Below are positions 27,589 to 35,073 of a stretch of DNA of 64,000 nt, piece after piece (the stretch's first letter is position 1; each line of letters opens with the position of its first letter). The notes beneath the pieces were generated by a model. That model did not search any database and was not told where the DNA came from. It saw nothing but the letters and a program-made list of their open reading frames with translations. The stretch is from Streptomyces griseus subsp. griseus (GTDB taxonomy: Bacteria > Actinomycetota > Actinomycetes > Streptomycetales > Streptomycetaceae): the NCBI RefSeq assembly GCF_000720255.1, contig NZ_JOJE01000012.1, positions 62,001 through 126,000 on the forward strand. The letters are read 5' to 3'. Both the position numbers and the translations under genes were made by a program.

Positions 27589-27725
27589 GGCACCGGCCCG
27601 ATCCAAGCCCCCGGGCCCAACCTTCGTCGCTACGAGCGACCACTTGCCGCGAGGCGAGCATGGCGGGTCGGTGCCATTGAGCATGAGCAGAGGTCCACGT
27701 CACGATGTGACGTGGACCTCTTCTG
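27589..27725 (+). ncRNA. Putative structured small RNA or leader between helD and malic enzyme
   Basis: A 12-bp stem (27589-27600 with 27664-27675, one G-U pair) closes a 63-nt interior. Inside it is a GTCGCTACGAGCGAC hairpin. After a 13-nt linker comes a 15-bp terminator-like hairpin (27689-27721). An extended -10 sits one turn upstream. The geometry is that of a 130-140 nt small RNA, or of a leader attenuating the malic enzyme gene 110 nt downstream. I recall that intergenic small RNAs were reported for S. coelicolor near this locus but cannot confirm that this is one. Confidence 0.55.
27689..27721 (+). terminator. Terminator hairpin upstream of malic enzyme
   Basis: AGAGGTCCACGTCAC pairs perfectly with GTGACGTGGACCTCT across a 3-nt loop. 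It is followed by TCTGTTGAG. It lies 160 nt after the helD stop, so it more likely ends the putative small RNA than helD itself. Confidence 0.75.
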
Positions 27726-27833
27726 TTGAGAACAAAACGTTCGCAATCCACGGCGGCTACCGCGTACTCGGCGGTAGGTGCGACGATCGGACCGCACATC
27801 CAGCGTCACAGGTGAAAGCAGAGGAAGTCGGCC

Positions 27834-29261
27834 ATGGCAACGGCGCCCAGCGTCTCCTACTCGATGACGGTCCGGTTGGAGGTGCCCGCCAGCGGAACCG
27901 CGGTCTCGCAGCTCACCACGGCCGTCGAGTCCCACGGAGGCTCGGTCACCGGCCTCGACGTCACCGCCTCCGGGCACGAGAAGCTCCGGATCGACGTGAC
28001 CATCGCGGCCACCTCGACCGCGCACGCCGACGAGATCGTCGAGCAGCTCCGCCACATCGAGGGCGTCACGCTGGGCAAGGTCTCGGACCGTACGTTCCTG
28101 ATGCACCTCGGCGGCAAGATCGAGATGGCGTCGAAGCACCCCATCCGCAACCGTGACGACCTCTCCATGGTCTACACCCCGGGTGTGGCCCGCGTCTGCA
28201 TGGCGATCGCCGAGAACCCCGAGGACGCCCGCCGCCTCACCATCAAGCGCAACTCCGTTGCGGTCGTGACGGACGGCTCGGCCGTGCTGGGCCTGGGCAA
28301 CATCGGCCCCAAGGCCGCCCTGCCCGTGATGGAGGGCAAGGCGGCCCTCTTCAAGCGGTTCGCCGGCATCGACGCCTGGCCGATCTGCCTGGACACCCAG
28401 GACACCGACGCGATCGTCGAGATCGTCAAGGCCATCGCCCCCGGGTTCGCCGGCATCAACCTCGAGGACATCTCCGCCCCCCGCTGCTTCGAGATCGAGG
28501 CCCGGCTGCGCGAGGCCCTCGACATCCCCGTCTTCCACGACGACCAGCACGGCACGGCGATCGTCGTCCTCGCCGCGCTCACGAACGCACTTCGCGTCGC
28601 GGGCAAGGCGATTGAGAACATCCGGGTCGTCATGTCGGGCGCCGGCGCGGCCGGCACGGCCATCCTCAAACTGCTGATCGCGGCGGGCGTCAAGAACTCC
28701 GTCGTCGCCGACATCCACGGCGTCGTGCACGCCGGCCGCGAGGACCTCGTCGACGCCGCCCCCGGCTCGGCGCTGCGCTGGATCGCCGACAACACCAACC
28801 CGGAGAACCTCACCGGCACGCTGAAGGAGGCCGTGCGCGACGCCGACGTCTTCATCGGCGTCTCCGCCCCCAACGTGCTCGACGGCGACGACGTGGCCGC
28901 CATGGCCGAGGGCGCGATCGTGTTCGCGCTCGCGAACCCCGACCCCGAGGTCGACCCGGCGATCGCCCGCCAGACCGCCGCGGTCGTGGCCACCGGTCGC
29001 TCCGACTTCCCGAACCAGATCAACAACGTGCTGGTCTTCCCGGGCGTCTTCCGCGGTCTGCTCGACGCGCAGTCCCGCACGGTCAACACCGAGATGATGC
29101 TGGCGGCCGCGAAGGCGCTGGCCGACGTCGTGACCGAGGACGAGCTGAACCCGAACTACATCATTCCGAGCGTCTTCAACGACAAGGTCGCCGGTGCCGT
29201 CGCCGGCGCCGTGCGGGAAGCCGCGAAGGCCGTCGGAGCGGCGGCGCCGACGGCGTCGTAG
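27834..29261 (+). CDS. Malic enzyme with N-terminal ACT domain
   Basis: A 475-residue oxidative decarboxylase converting malate to pyruvate. An ACT-like regulatory domain (about residues 8-85) precedes the malic enzyme core. The core includes YTPGVA, the metal-site segment FHDDQHGTA and the dinucleotide-binding VMSGAGAAGTA. The S. coelicolor equivalent is recalled as the NAD-dependent malic enzyme (SCO2951). Cofactor choice is not assigned from sequence here. The ATG follows GAGGAAG. A structured RNA candidate and terminator lie upstream and may regulate it. Confidence 0.93.
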   Translation: MATAPSVSYSMTVRLEVPASGTAVSQLTTAVESHGGSVTGLDVTASGHEKLRIDVTIAATSTAHADEIVEQLRHIEGVTLGKVSDRTFLMHLGGKIEMASKHPIRNRDDLSMVYTPGVARVCMAIAENPEDARRLTIKRNSVAVVTDGSAVLGLGNIGPKAALPVMEGKAALFKRFAGIDAWPICLDTQDTDAIVEIVKAIAPGFAGINLEDISAPRCFEIEARLREALDIPVFHDDQHGTAIVVLAALTNALRVAGKAIENIRVVMSGAGAAGTAILKLLIAAGVKNSVVADIHGVVHAGREDLVDAAPGSALRWIADNTNPENLTGTLKEAVRDADVFIGVSAPNVLDGDDVAAMAEGAIVFALANPDPEVDPAIARQTAAVVATGRSDFPNQINNVLVFPGVFRGLLDAQSRTVNTEMMLAAAKALADVVTEDELNPNYIIPSVFNDKVAGAVAGAVREAAKAVGAAAPTAS

Positions 29262-29665
29262 GCTCGCCCGTAGGGTTTATTCGCGCAGTTGTGAGGATCA
29301 CCACGACTGGCCGGGCATCGGCGCGTCGTGGAACCAGGGGTCTCGAGCCGCCCTCTATCGTGGCGGCCAGGCTCAGGTCCTCAGGGCCTTGCGGTCCGCT
29401 GCCGGGAGGAACCGGAGCGTCACCACACCGAGGCAGTGGCGCTTTTCGTGTGACTCCCAGGGGTGTTCTGGCGACTCCTGCGGGTGCCGGATTGGCTTTC
29501 CCGCCGCAGGTAGGGGCAGGATGCGTCCCTGGGCGCGAGGGTCTGACGACGGACCCGGCTCCGGGGACTGTCAGAGGACCCTGGCAGCATCGGCTTCGCT
29601 GTGCCCACCATGCGGCTCCGCCGCGTGGCACGCCTCAACGGCAAGAAGAACACGGGAGTAACAAC
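29262..29665. other. Long upstream region of hupA
   Basis: About 400 bp without a convincing gene. It should hold the hupA promoter, since HU is abundantly expressed. An A/T-rich patch at about 29270-29300 and GCGCTTTTCGTGTGACTCC near 29440 are the likeliest promoter areas. No clear -35/-10 pair was identified. Confidence 0.4.
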
Positions 29666-29947
29666 ATGAACCGCAGTGAGCTGGTGGCCGCGCTGGCCGA
29701 CCGCGCCGAGGTGACCCGCAAGGACGCCGACGCCGTGCTGGCCGCGTTCGCCGAGGTCGTCGGCGACATCGTCTCCAAGGGCGACGAGAAGGTCACCATC
29801 CCCGGCTTCCTGACCTTCGAGCGCACCCACCGTGCCGCTCGCACCGCGCGCAACCCGCAGACCGGTGACCCGATCCAGATCCCGGCCGGCTACAGCGTGA
29901 AGGTCTCCGCGGGCTCGAAGCTCAAGGAAGCGGCCAAGGGTAAGTAG
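29666..29947 (+). CDS. hupA: Nucleoid protein HU
   Basis: A 93-residue histone-like DNA-bending protein that forms dimers and compacts the nucleoid. It has the full HU fold with MNRSELVAALADRAEVTRKD, the beta-arm signature (GFLTFERTHRAARTARNPQTG) and the C-terminal helix. It lacks the Lys/Ala-rich histone-H1-like tail of the second Streptomyces HU (HupS), which marks it as the HupA type expressed in vegetative growth. The ATG follows GGGAG. It is monocistronic, with a terminator and a long palindrome after it. Confidence 0.96.
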   Translation: MNRSELVAALADRAEVTRKDADAVLAAFAEVVGDIVSKGDEKVTIPGFLTFERTHRAARTARNPQTGDPIQIPAGYSVKVSAGSKLKEAAKGK

Positions 29948-30007
29948 TCGCTCCGCTGAGAGCGCCGGGCGACTGCGGGCCGGTTGTGGCTGGCCGCGCA
30001 GTTCCCC

Positions 30008-30026
30008 GCGCCCCTTTTCGGGGCGC
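30008..30026. terminator. Terminator of hupA, part of a dispersed Streptomyces motif
   Basis: GCGCCCC and GGGGCGC form a stem around TTTTC. The surrounding text GCGCAGTTCCCCGCGCCCC is a sequence I recognise as repeated between genes across Streptomyces genomes. Confidence 0.65.
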
Positions 30027-30029
30027 ACA

Positions 30030-30089
30030 GCACAAACGCCGATGGGGCGGCCACCCGGATCCGGGTGGCCGCCCCATCGGCGTTTGTGC
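30030..30089. terminator. 60-bp perfect palindrome between hupA and murA
   Basis: Every base from 30030 to 30089 pairs with its mirror around 30059/30060 (centre CCCGGATCCGGG), giving a 30-bp perfect arm with no spacer. It sits between convergent hupA and murA. A bidirectional terminator is the simplest role, but the perfection and length are unusual. Confidence 0.8.
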
Positions 30090-30106
30090 ACGAGGCTCTC
30101 GTCCGT

Positions 30107-30163
30107 CCGAGCGCCTTGCCGGGGAGCCCCGGCCTTCGCGCCCGGCTCCACGAGCTTCTCCAT
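30107..30163 (-). pseudogene. Duplicated fragment of the murA 3' end
   Basis: On the minus strand this 57-bp stretch reads like the last 19 codons of murA (copy at 30250-30305), with four or five substitutions and a one-base insertion that shifts the frame. It lies about 90 bp beyond the murA stop. It has no ribosome-binding site and is not expected to be translated. Confidence 0.8.
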
Positions 30164-30245
30164 GCTGTGTCTGCCCGGGGGTCACCCCCCCCCGGGCCCC
30201 CGGCCGGGAGGTGTGTGGCTTCGGGCCGGGGTCATGGGGGTGGGG

Positions 30246-31586
30246 TCAGCCGAGCGCCTTGCCGGGGAGCTCGACCTTCGCACCCAGCTCCACGAGCTTC
30301 TCCATGAAGTTCTCGTAGCCGCGGTTGATCAGATCGATGCCGTGCACGCGGGACGTGCCCTGGGCGGCGAGGGCGGCGATGAGGTAGGAGAAGCCGCCGC
30401 GGAGGTCGGGGATGACCAGGTCGGCGCCCTGGAGTTTGGTGGGGCCGGAGACGACGGCGGAGTGCAGGAAGTTGCGCTGGCCGAAGCGGCAGTCGGAGCC
30501 GCCCAGGCACTCGCGGTAGAGCTGGATGTGCGCGCCCATCTGGTTCAGCGCGGAGGTGAAGCCCAGCCGGGACTCATAGACCGTCTCGTGGATGATCGAG
30601 AGGCCGGTCGCCTGCGTGAGGGCGACCACCAGGGGCTGCTGCCAGTCCGTCTGGAAGCCGGGGTGCACGTCCGTTTCGAGGGCGATGGACTTCAACTGCC
30701 CGCCGGGGTGCCAGAAGCGGATGCCCTCGTCGTCGATCTCGAACGCACCGCCCACCTTCCGGTAGGTGTTCAGGAACGTCATCATCGAGCGCTGCTGGGC
30801 GCCGCGGACGTAGATGTTGCCCTCGGTCGCCAGCGCGGCGGACGCCCAGGAGGCGGCCTCCAGGCGGTCCGGGAGGGCGCGGTGGTTGTAGCCGCCGAGC
30901 TGGTCCACACCGGTGATGCGGATCGTGCGGTCGGTGTCCATCGCGATGATGGCGCCCATCTTCTGAAGGACGCAGATGAGGTCCTCGATCTCGGGCTCCA
31001 CGGCCGCGTTCGACAGCTCGGTGACACCCTCCGCGAGGACCGCCGTCAACAGCACCTGCTCCGTCGCGCCGACCGACGGGTACGGCAGCTGGATCTTCGT
31101 GCCGCGCAGCCGCTGCGGCGCCTCCAGGTACTGCCCGTCCGCCCGCTTCTCGATCCGGGCACCGAACTGCCGCAGCACCTCGAAGTGGAAGTCGATCGGC
31201 CGGCCGCCGATGTCGCAGCCGCCGAGACCCGGGATGAAGGCGTGTCCGAGCCGGTGCAGCAGCGGACCGCAGAACAGGATCGGGATACGGCTCGAACCGG
31301 CGTGCGCGTCGATGTCGGCGACGTCCGCGCTCTCGACGTTCGAGGGGTCCATCACCAACTCGCCCGGCTCCTCACCCGGACGGACCGTCACACCGTGCAG
31401 CTGCAGCAGGCCGCGTACGACACGCACGTCACGGATGTCCGGAACGTTGCGCAGTCGACTCGGCGCACTGCCCAGCAGCGCGGCGACCATTGCCTTCGGC
31501 ACGAGGTTCTTCGCACCGCGGACACGGATCTCGCCCTCCAGCGGGGTTCCGCCGTGGACAAGCAGGACATCGTCGTTGACGGTCAT
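30246..31586 (-). CDS. murA: UDP-N-acetylglucosamine 1-carboxyvinyltransferase MurA
   Basis: A 446-residue enzyme for the first committed step of peptidoglycan synthesis, adding enolpyruvate from PEP to UDP-GlcNAc. It has the repeated EPSP-synthase-like fold with GGTPLEGEIRVRGAKN at the N terminus. The active-site loop is GLGGCDIGGRP; the Cys is retained, so the fosfomycin target residue is intact (mycobacterial MurA has Asp here). The ATG at 31586 gives the normal MTVNDD start; the longer frame upstream is not supported. It is convergent with hupA. Its last 19 codons are duplicated downstream. Confidence 0.95.
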   Translation of the reverse strand: MTVNDDVLLVHGGTPLEGEIRVRGAKNLVPKAMVAALLGSAPSRLRNVPDIRDVRVVRGLLQLHGVTVRPGEEPGELVMDPSNVESADVADIDAHAGSSRIPILFCGPLLHRLGHAFIPGLGGCDIGGRPIDFHFEVLRQFGARIEKRADGQYLEAPQRLRGTKIQLPYPSVGATEQVLLTAVLAEGVTELSNAAVEPEIEDLICVLQKMGAIIAMDTDRTIRITGVDQLGGYNHRALPDRLEAASWASAALATEGNIYVRGAQQRSMMTFLNTYRKVGGAFEIDDEGIRFWHPGGQLKSIALETDVHPGFQTDWQQPLVVALTQATGLSIIHETVYESRLGFTSALNQMGAHIQLYRECLGGSDCRFGQRNFLHSAVVSGPTKLQGADLVIPDLRGGFSYLIAALAAQGTSRVHGIDLINRGYENFMEKLVELGAKVELPGKALG

Positions 31587-31830
31587 GTATCTCGCGTTCC
31601 GATGAGTGGGGCAGGGGCCAGGAGGGAAAGGGTAATCGCCGCGCACCCCCCTTCTGTAAGCCTGAGGACCACCCAGGTACGTCATAGCTGTGTCACAACA
31701 CGAACCGTTTCTTCACGGGCACATGGGGTCACCACCGCCCGCCGTGCTCCGGCGGCGCACGCGGGGTGCCTGAGCTGCGTTCACTCGCGAACGCCGATTG
31801 CCTCCCCACTCCAAGGGAAGATGCGGGATC

Positions 31831-32412
31831 ATGTCTGGCATGACCGAGGTGTCCTCGCTCACAGGGCGGCTGCTCGTGGCCACTCCCGCCCTGGCGGACC
31901 CGAACTTCGACCGTGCGGTCGTGCTCCTTCTCGACCACGACGAGGAGGGTTCCCTCGGCGTCGTCCTCAACCGTCCGACCCCCGTGGACGTGGGTGACAT
32001 CCTGGAGGGCTGGGCGGACCTCACCGGTGAACCCGGCGTCGTCTTCCAGGGCGGCCCGGTCTCCCTCGACTCCGCCCTCGGCGTCGCGGTCATCCCCGGC
32101 GGCACCTCCGTCGACGGCGCGCCGCTCGGCTGGCGCCGGGTGCACGGCGCGATCGGTCTGGTCGACCTGGAGGCCCCGCCGGAACTCCTCGCCTCCGCCG
32201 TCGGCTCCCTGCGGATCTTCGCCGGTTACGCCGGCTGGGGCCCCGGTCAACTGGAGGACGAGCTCGTCGAGGGTGCCTGGTACGTCGTCGAGTCCGAACC
32301 CGGCGACGTCTCCTCCCCGTCCCCGGAAAGACTCTGGCGCGAGGTCCTGCGCCGCCAGCGCAGCGAACTCGCGATGGTGGCGACGTACCCGGACGACCCT
32401 TCGCTCAACTGA
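31831..32412 (+). CDS. YqgE/AlgH family protein
   Basis: A 193-residue member of the YqgE/AlgH (DUF179) family of unknown biochemical function. Diagnostic segments are LTGRLLVATPALADPNFDRAV, the LGVVLNRPT strand and the YAGWGPGQLEDEL motif. It is soluble, with no signal peptide. The start could be ATG 31831 or ATG 31840. It is divergent from murA with 244 bp between, and is followed by the DUF3039 gene 29 nt downstream, probably one transcript ending at the hairpin at 32757. Confidence 0.92.
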   Translation: MSGMTEVSSLTGRLLVATPALADPNFDRAVVLLLDHDEEGSLGVVLNRPTPVDVGDILEGWADLTGEPGVVFQGGPVSLDSALGVAVIPGGTSVDGAPLGWRRVHGAIGLVDLEAPPELLASAVGSLRIFAGYAGWGPGQLEDELVEGAWYVVESEPGDVSSPSPERLWREVLRRQRSELAMVATYPDDPSLN

Positions 32413-32441
32413 CGCCTGCGAGCTTCAGTACCCTTGTTGAT

Positions 32442-32723
32442 ATGAGCACTCTTGAGCCCGAGCGCGGGACTGGTACGGGGACCCTCGTAGAGCCGACGCC
32501 GCAGGTGTCCCATGGCGACGGCGACCACGAGCGCTTCGCCCACTACGTCCAGAAGGACAAGATCATGGCGAGCGCCCTCGACGGGACTCCCGTCGTGGCG
32601 CTGTGCGGCAAGGTGTGGGTGCCGGGCCGCGACCCGAAGAAGTACCCCGTGTGTCCCATGTGCAAGGAGATCTACGAATCCATGGGCGCCGGTGGCGACC
32701 AGGGCAAGGGTGACGACAAGTAG
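32442..32723 (+). CDS. DUF3039 zinc-ribbon-like protein
   Basis: A 93-residue actinobacterial protein of the DUF3039 family. Three Cys residues (ALCGKVW and CPMC) suggest a metal site; HERFAHYVQKDKI is the conserved family block. N- and C-terminal tails are polar and disordered. The function is unknown. It probably shares a transcript with yqgE. Confidence 0.88.
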   Translation: MSTLEPERGTGTGTLVEPTPQVSHGDGDHERFAHYVQKDKIMASALDGTPVVALCGKVWVPGRDPKKYPVCPMCKEIYESMGAGGDQGKGDDK

Positions 32724-32756
32724 GCAGGCGGCAGCCGCCGGCCCGAGCAGACCTCC

Positions 32757-32797
32757 GAAGGCCCCCAGGGCGCGTTCCGACGCGTCCGGGGGTCTTC
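32757..32797 (+). terminator. Terminator after yqgE-DUF3039
   Basis: An imperfect stem of about 18 bp (GAAGGCCCCC...GGGGGTCTTC, one bulge, loop TTCCG-like) followed by GCGTCTTTCG. Confidence 0.75.
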
Positions 32798-32838
32798 GCG
32801 TCTTTCGCCGTTGCGCGGAGTGCGTCCGCCGGTCACAG

Positions 32839-32854
32839 AATGGTTTAGACCTCT
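32839..32854 (+). promoter_or_regulatory. DasR-responsive-element-like site
   Basis: AATGGTTTAGACCTCT matches 13 of 16 positions of the dre consensus ACTGGTCTAGACCACT as I know it. It overlaps a plausible -35 (TTGTGG, 32854-32859) with an 18-bp spacer to -10 TAGCCT (32878-32883). The downstream GH20 gene is the kind of amino-sugar gene DasR represses. Confidence 0.65.
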
Positions 32855-32939
32855 TGTGGGTGTGGGTGGGCAGTCCCTAGCCTCCTGAGTGGTGTCACGG
32901 CGAATGCGGGTGCCGTCCGCAACGTGCGCAAGGAGGTGC

Positions 32940-33005
32940 GTGTTCGAACGGCGGGAATTCGGCCGCGATTTCCTCGACGGGCGATCGTGGGGTGCGGTCA
33001 CATGA
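32940..33005 (+). CDS. 21-codon mini-ORF with strong ribosome-binding site
   Basis: GTG 32940 lies just downstream of AAGGAGG and reads MFERREFGRDFLDGRSWGAVT before TGA. Its stop overlaps the next mini-ORF start by four bases (ATGA). It lies between the dre-like site and the GH20 gene. It could be a leader peptide coupling translation, or simply a device to reach the next frame. No homology is recognised. Confidence 0.4.
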   Translation: MFERREFGRDFLDGRSWGAVT

Positions 33006-33157
33006 TCATCATCATCCTTGATCGCGTTTCTCGCCGCGCCCCCCTGGCGCGATTCCGCTTCCCCTTCCGGACCGCTTTGCTGATCATGTTTCTGCTTTTC
33101 CGCTCCTCTTCGTACGCGTTCCACGACGACTCGTCTCCGGCCCCGGCGGAGCGGTGA
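33002..33157 (+). CDS. Small basic membrane peptide upstream of GH20 gene
   Basis: 51 codons from ATG 33002. It begins MIIIILDRVSRR, is Arg-rich, and has one hydrophobic stretch (about residues 26-38). The polar tail is DDSSPAPAER. It overlaps the preceding mini-ORF (ATGA) and ends 12 nt before the GH20 start, so all three would be co-translated. I do not recognise it. A small membrane protein or a decayed signal sequence of the hexosaminidase are both possible; the frames differ, so the second would need a frameshift. Confidence 0.4.
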   Translation: MIIIILDRVSRRAPLARFRFPFRTALLIMFLLFRSSSYAFHDDSSPAPAER

Positions 33158-33169
33158 AGGACTGACGGC

Positions 33170-34822
33170 ATGAGTGAATACGGCACCTCCCTGGTCCCGG
33201 CCCCCAACCGGCTGTCGGACTCCCTGCCCGGCGGCGGCGCCGGATACGTCATCGACGAGGAGACCGGGATCGAGGCGCGGCCCGGCACCGAGCGGGTCGC
33301 GCGGTGGCTGCGCTCGACCGTCGGCGCGGCAACCGGTCTGCCGTTGCCGCCGCGCACCGGCGACGGGAACCGGATCCACCTGTGCATCCTCCCGGAGCTC
33401 GCGGAGGAACTCGGCGGCCCCGAGTCGTACCGCCTCAGCGCCGACGGACATCGCCTCGCCATCGACGGGGCGAGCGAGGCGGGCCTCTTCTGGGGCGCCC
33501 AGACCCTCCGTCAGCTGCTCGGGCCGGACGCCTTCCGTCGTGCGCCCGTCTCCGGCCGGCGGGAATGGGAGGTGCCCGCGGTCACCGTGCACGACAGTCC
33601 GCGCTTCCGGTGGCGCGGACTCATGCTCGACGTGGCCCGCCACTTCCTGCCGAAGGAAGGCGTCCTGCGCTACCTGGATCTGATGGCCGCCCACAAACTC
33701 AACGTCCTCCACTTCCATCTGACGGACGACCAGGGCTGGCGCGTGGAGATCGAGCGGTACCCGAAGCTCACGGAGATCGGTTCCTGGCGCAGCCGCACGA
33801 AAATCGGCCATCGTGCCTCGCCGCTGTGGGAGGAGAAGCCGCACGGCGGTTACTACACCCAGGACGACATCCGGGAGATCGTCGCCTACGCCGCCGAGCG
33901 GCATATCACCGTCGTCCCCGAAATCGACGTACCCGGACACTCGCAGGCCGCCATCGCCGCGTACCCGGAACTCGGCAACACCGACGTCATCGACACCACT
34001 TCCCTGACCGTCTGGGACAACTGGGGGATCTCTCCGAACGTACTCGCCCCCACTGACAACACCCTGCGCTTCTGCGAGGGCGTGTTCGAAGAAATCCTGG
34101 AGCTGTTCCCCTCACGGTTCGTCCATGTCGGGGGTGATGAATGCCTCAAGGACCAGTGGCGTGGGTCGCCCGCCGCGCAGGCTCGGATCGAGGAGCTCGG
34201 GCTCGCCGACGAGGACGCGCTCCAGGCGTGGTTCATCGGCCACTTCGACCGGTGGCTCGCCGCGCGCGGGCGTCGGCTCATCGGCTGGGACGAGATCCTG
34301 GAGGGCGGGCTGGCCGAGGGGGCGGCGGTGTCGTCCTGGCGCGGCTACGCGGGCGGGATCGCCGCCGCGCGGGCCGGTCACGACGTGGTGATGTGCCCGG
34401 AGCAGTACGTGTACCTGGACCACCGGCAGGACGCCGGCGTGGACGAGCCCGTGCCGATCGGCTACGTGCGCACCCTGGAGGACGTCTACCGCTTCGAGCC
34501 GGTCCCGCCCGAGCTGGACGAGTCGGAGGCCCGCCATGTCCTGGGCACCCAGGCCAACGTGTGGACCGAGGTGATGGAGGACCACGCGCGCGTGGACTAC
34601 CAGGCGTTCCCGAGGCTCGCGGCCTTCGCGGAGGTGGCGTGGAGCGCGCTGCCCGAACCGGTCGAACGGGACTTCCCGGACTTCGAGCGGCGGATGGCGG
34701 TGCACTACCGGCGACTTGACGCCCTGGGGGTCGGCTACCGGCCGCCGTCCGGACCGCGGCCGTGGCAGCGGCGGCCGGGTGTGCTGGGGAGGCCCGTCGA
34801 CGGCCTGCCCCCGCAGCGGTAG
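33170..34822 (+). CDS. GH20 beta-N-acetylhexosaminidase
   Basis: A 550-residue enzyme removing terminal N-acetylglucosamine or N-acetylgalactosamine from chitin or wall fragments. A GH20b-type domain (about 1-140) precedes the catalytic barrel. The barrel has FRWRGLMLDVARHF, HLTDDQGWR, VPEIDVPGHS and the catalytic pair in HVGGDECLK (Asp then Glu, about residues 322-323). No signal peptide is visible from ATG 33170, so this form is predicted cytoplasmic; many relatives are secreted. A DasR-like site 315 bp upstream points to control by the GlcNAc regulon. Confidence 0.93.
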   Translation: MSEYGTSLVPAPNRLSDSLPGGGAGYVIDEETGIEARPGTERVARWLRSTVGAATGLPLPPRTGDGNRIHLCILPELAEELGGPESYRLSADGHRLAIDGASEAGLFWGAQTLRQLLGPDAFRRAPVSGRREWEVPAVTVHDSPRFRWRGLMLDVARHFLPKEGVLRYLDLMAAHKLNVLHFHLTDDQGWRVEIERYPKLTEIGSWRSRTKIGHRASPLWEEKPHGGYYTQDDIREIVAYAAERHITVVPEIDVPGHSQAAIAAYPELGNTDVIDTTSLTVWDNWGISPNVLAPTDNTLRFCEGVFEEILELFPSRFVHVGGDECLKDQWRGSPAAQARIEELGLADEDALQAWFIGHFDRWLAARGRRLIGWDEILEGGLAEGAAVSSWRGYAGGIAAARAGHDVVMCPEQYVYLDHRQDAGVDEPVPIGYVRTLEDVYRFEPVPPELDESEARHVLGTQANVWTEVMEDHARVDYQAFPRLAAFAEVAWSALPEPVERDFPDFERRMAVHYRRLDALGVGYRPPSGPRPWQRRPGVLGRPVDGLPPQR

Positions 34823-35073
34823 TCGGGTGGGGCGGCCCGAACACGTAATGGAAAAACCCCGCCAGGATCACCGAAGAGTGGCAATTCGCGCTCACCGGTG
34901 AAGTCATGCCAAAACGGACCATGTCCCTGGTGAGGTGGGCGAATGCCTCCTAGCGGACCCCCGTCCTCGGCTCTTGCGAAGATGTGCCAGAGTTGCCACG
35001 TCCGCCCTGTCAGCACGTACCGTACGGCAACACAGGTGGGACCAGGTGGGGCAGCGGGAAGGGGCAGCCGGTT
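34823..35073. other. Intergenic region before the molybdo-hydroxylase-like operon
   Basis: A 250-bp gap that presumably holds the operon promoter. No strong hairpin or promoter pair was recognised. Confidence 0.4.

Noticed and set aside
29601..29669. 22-codon frame ending on the hupA start (ATGA overlap)
   Set aside because: No ribosome-binding site and generic basic composition; the overlap is probably chance.
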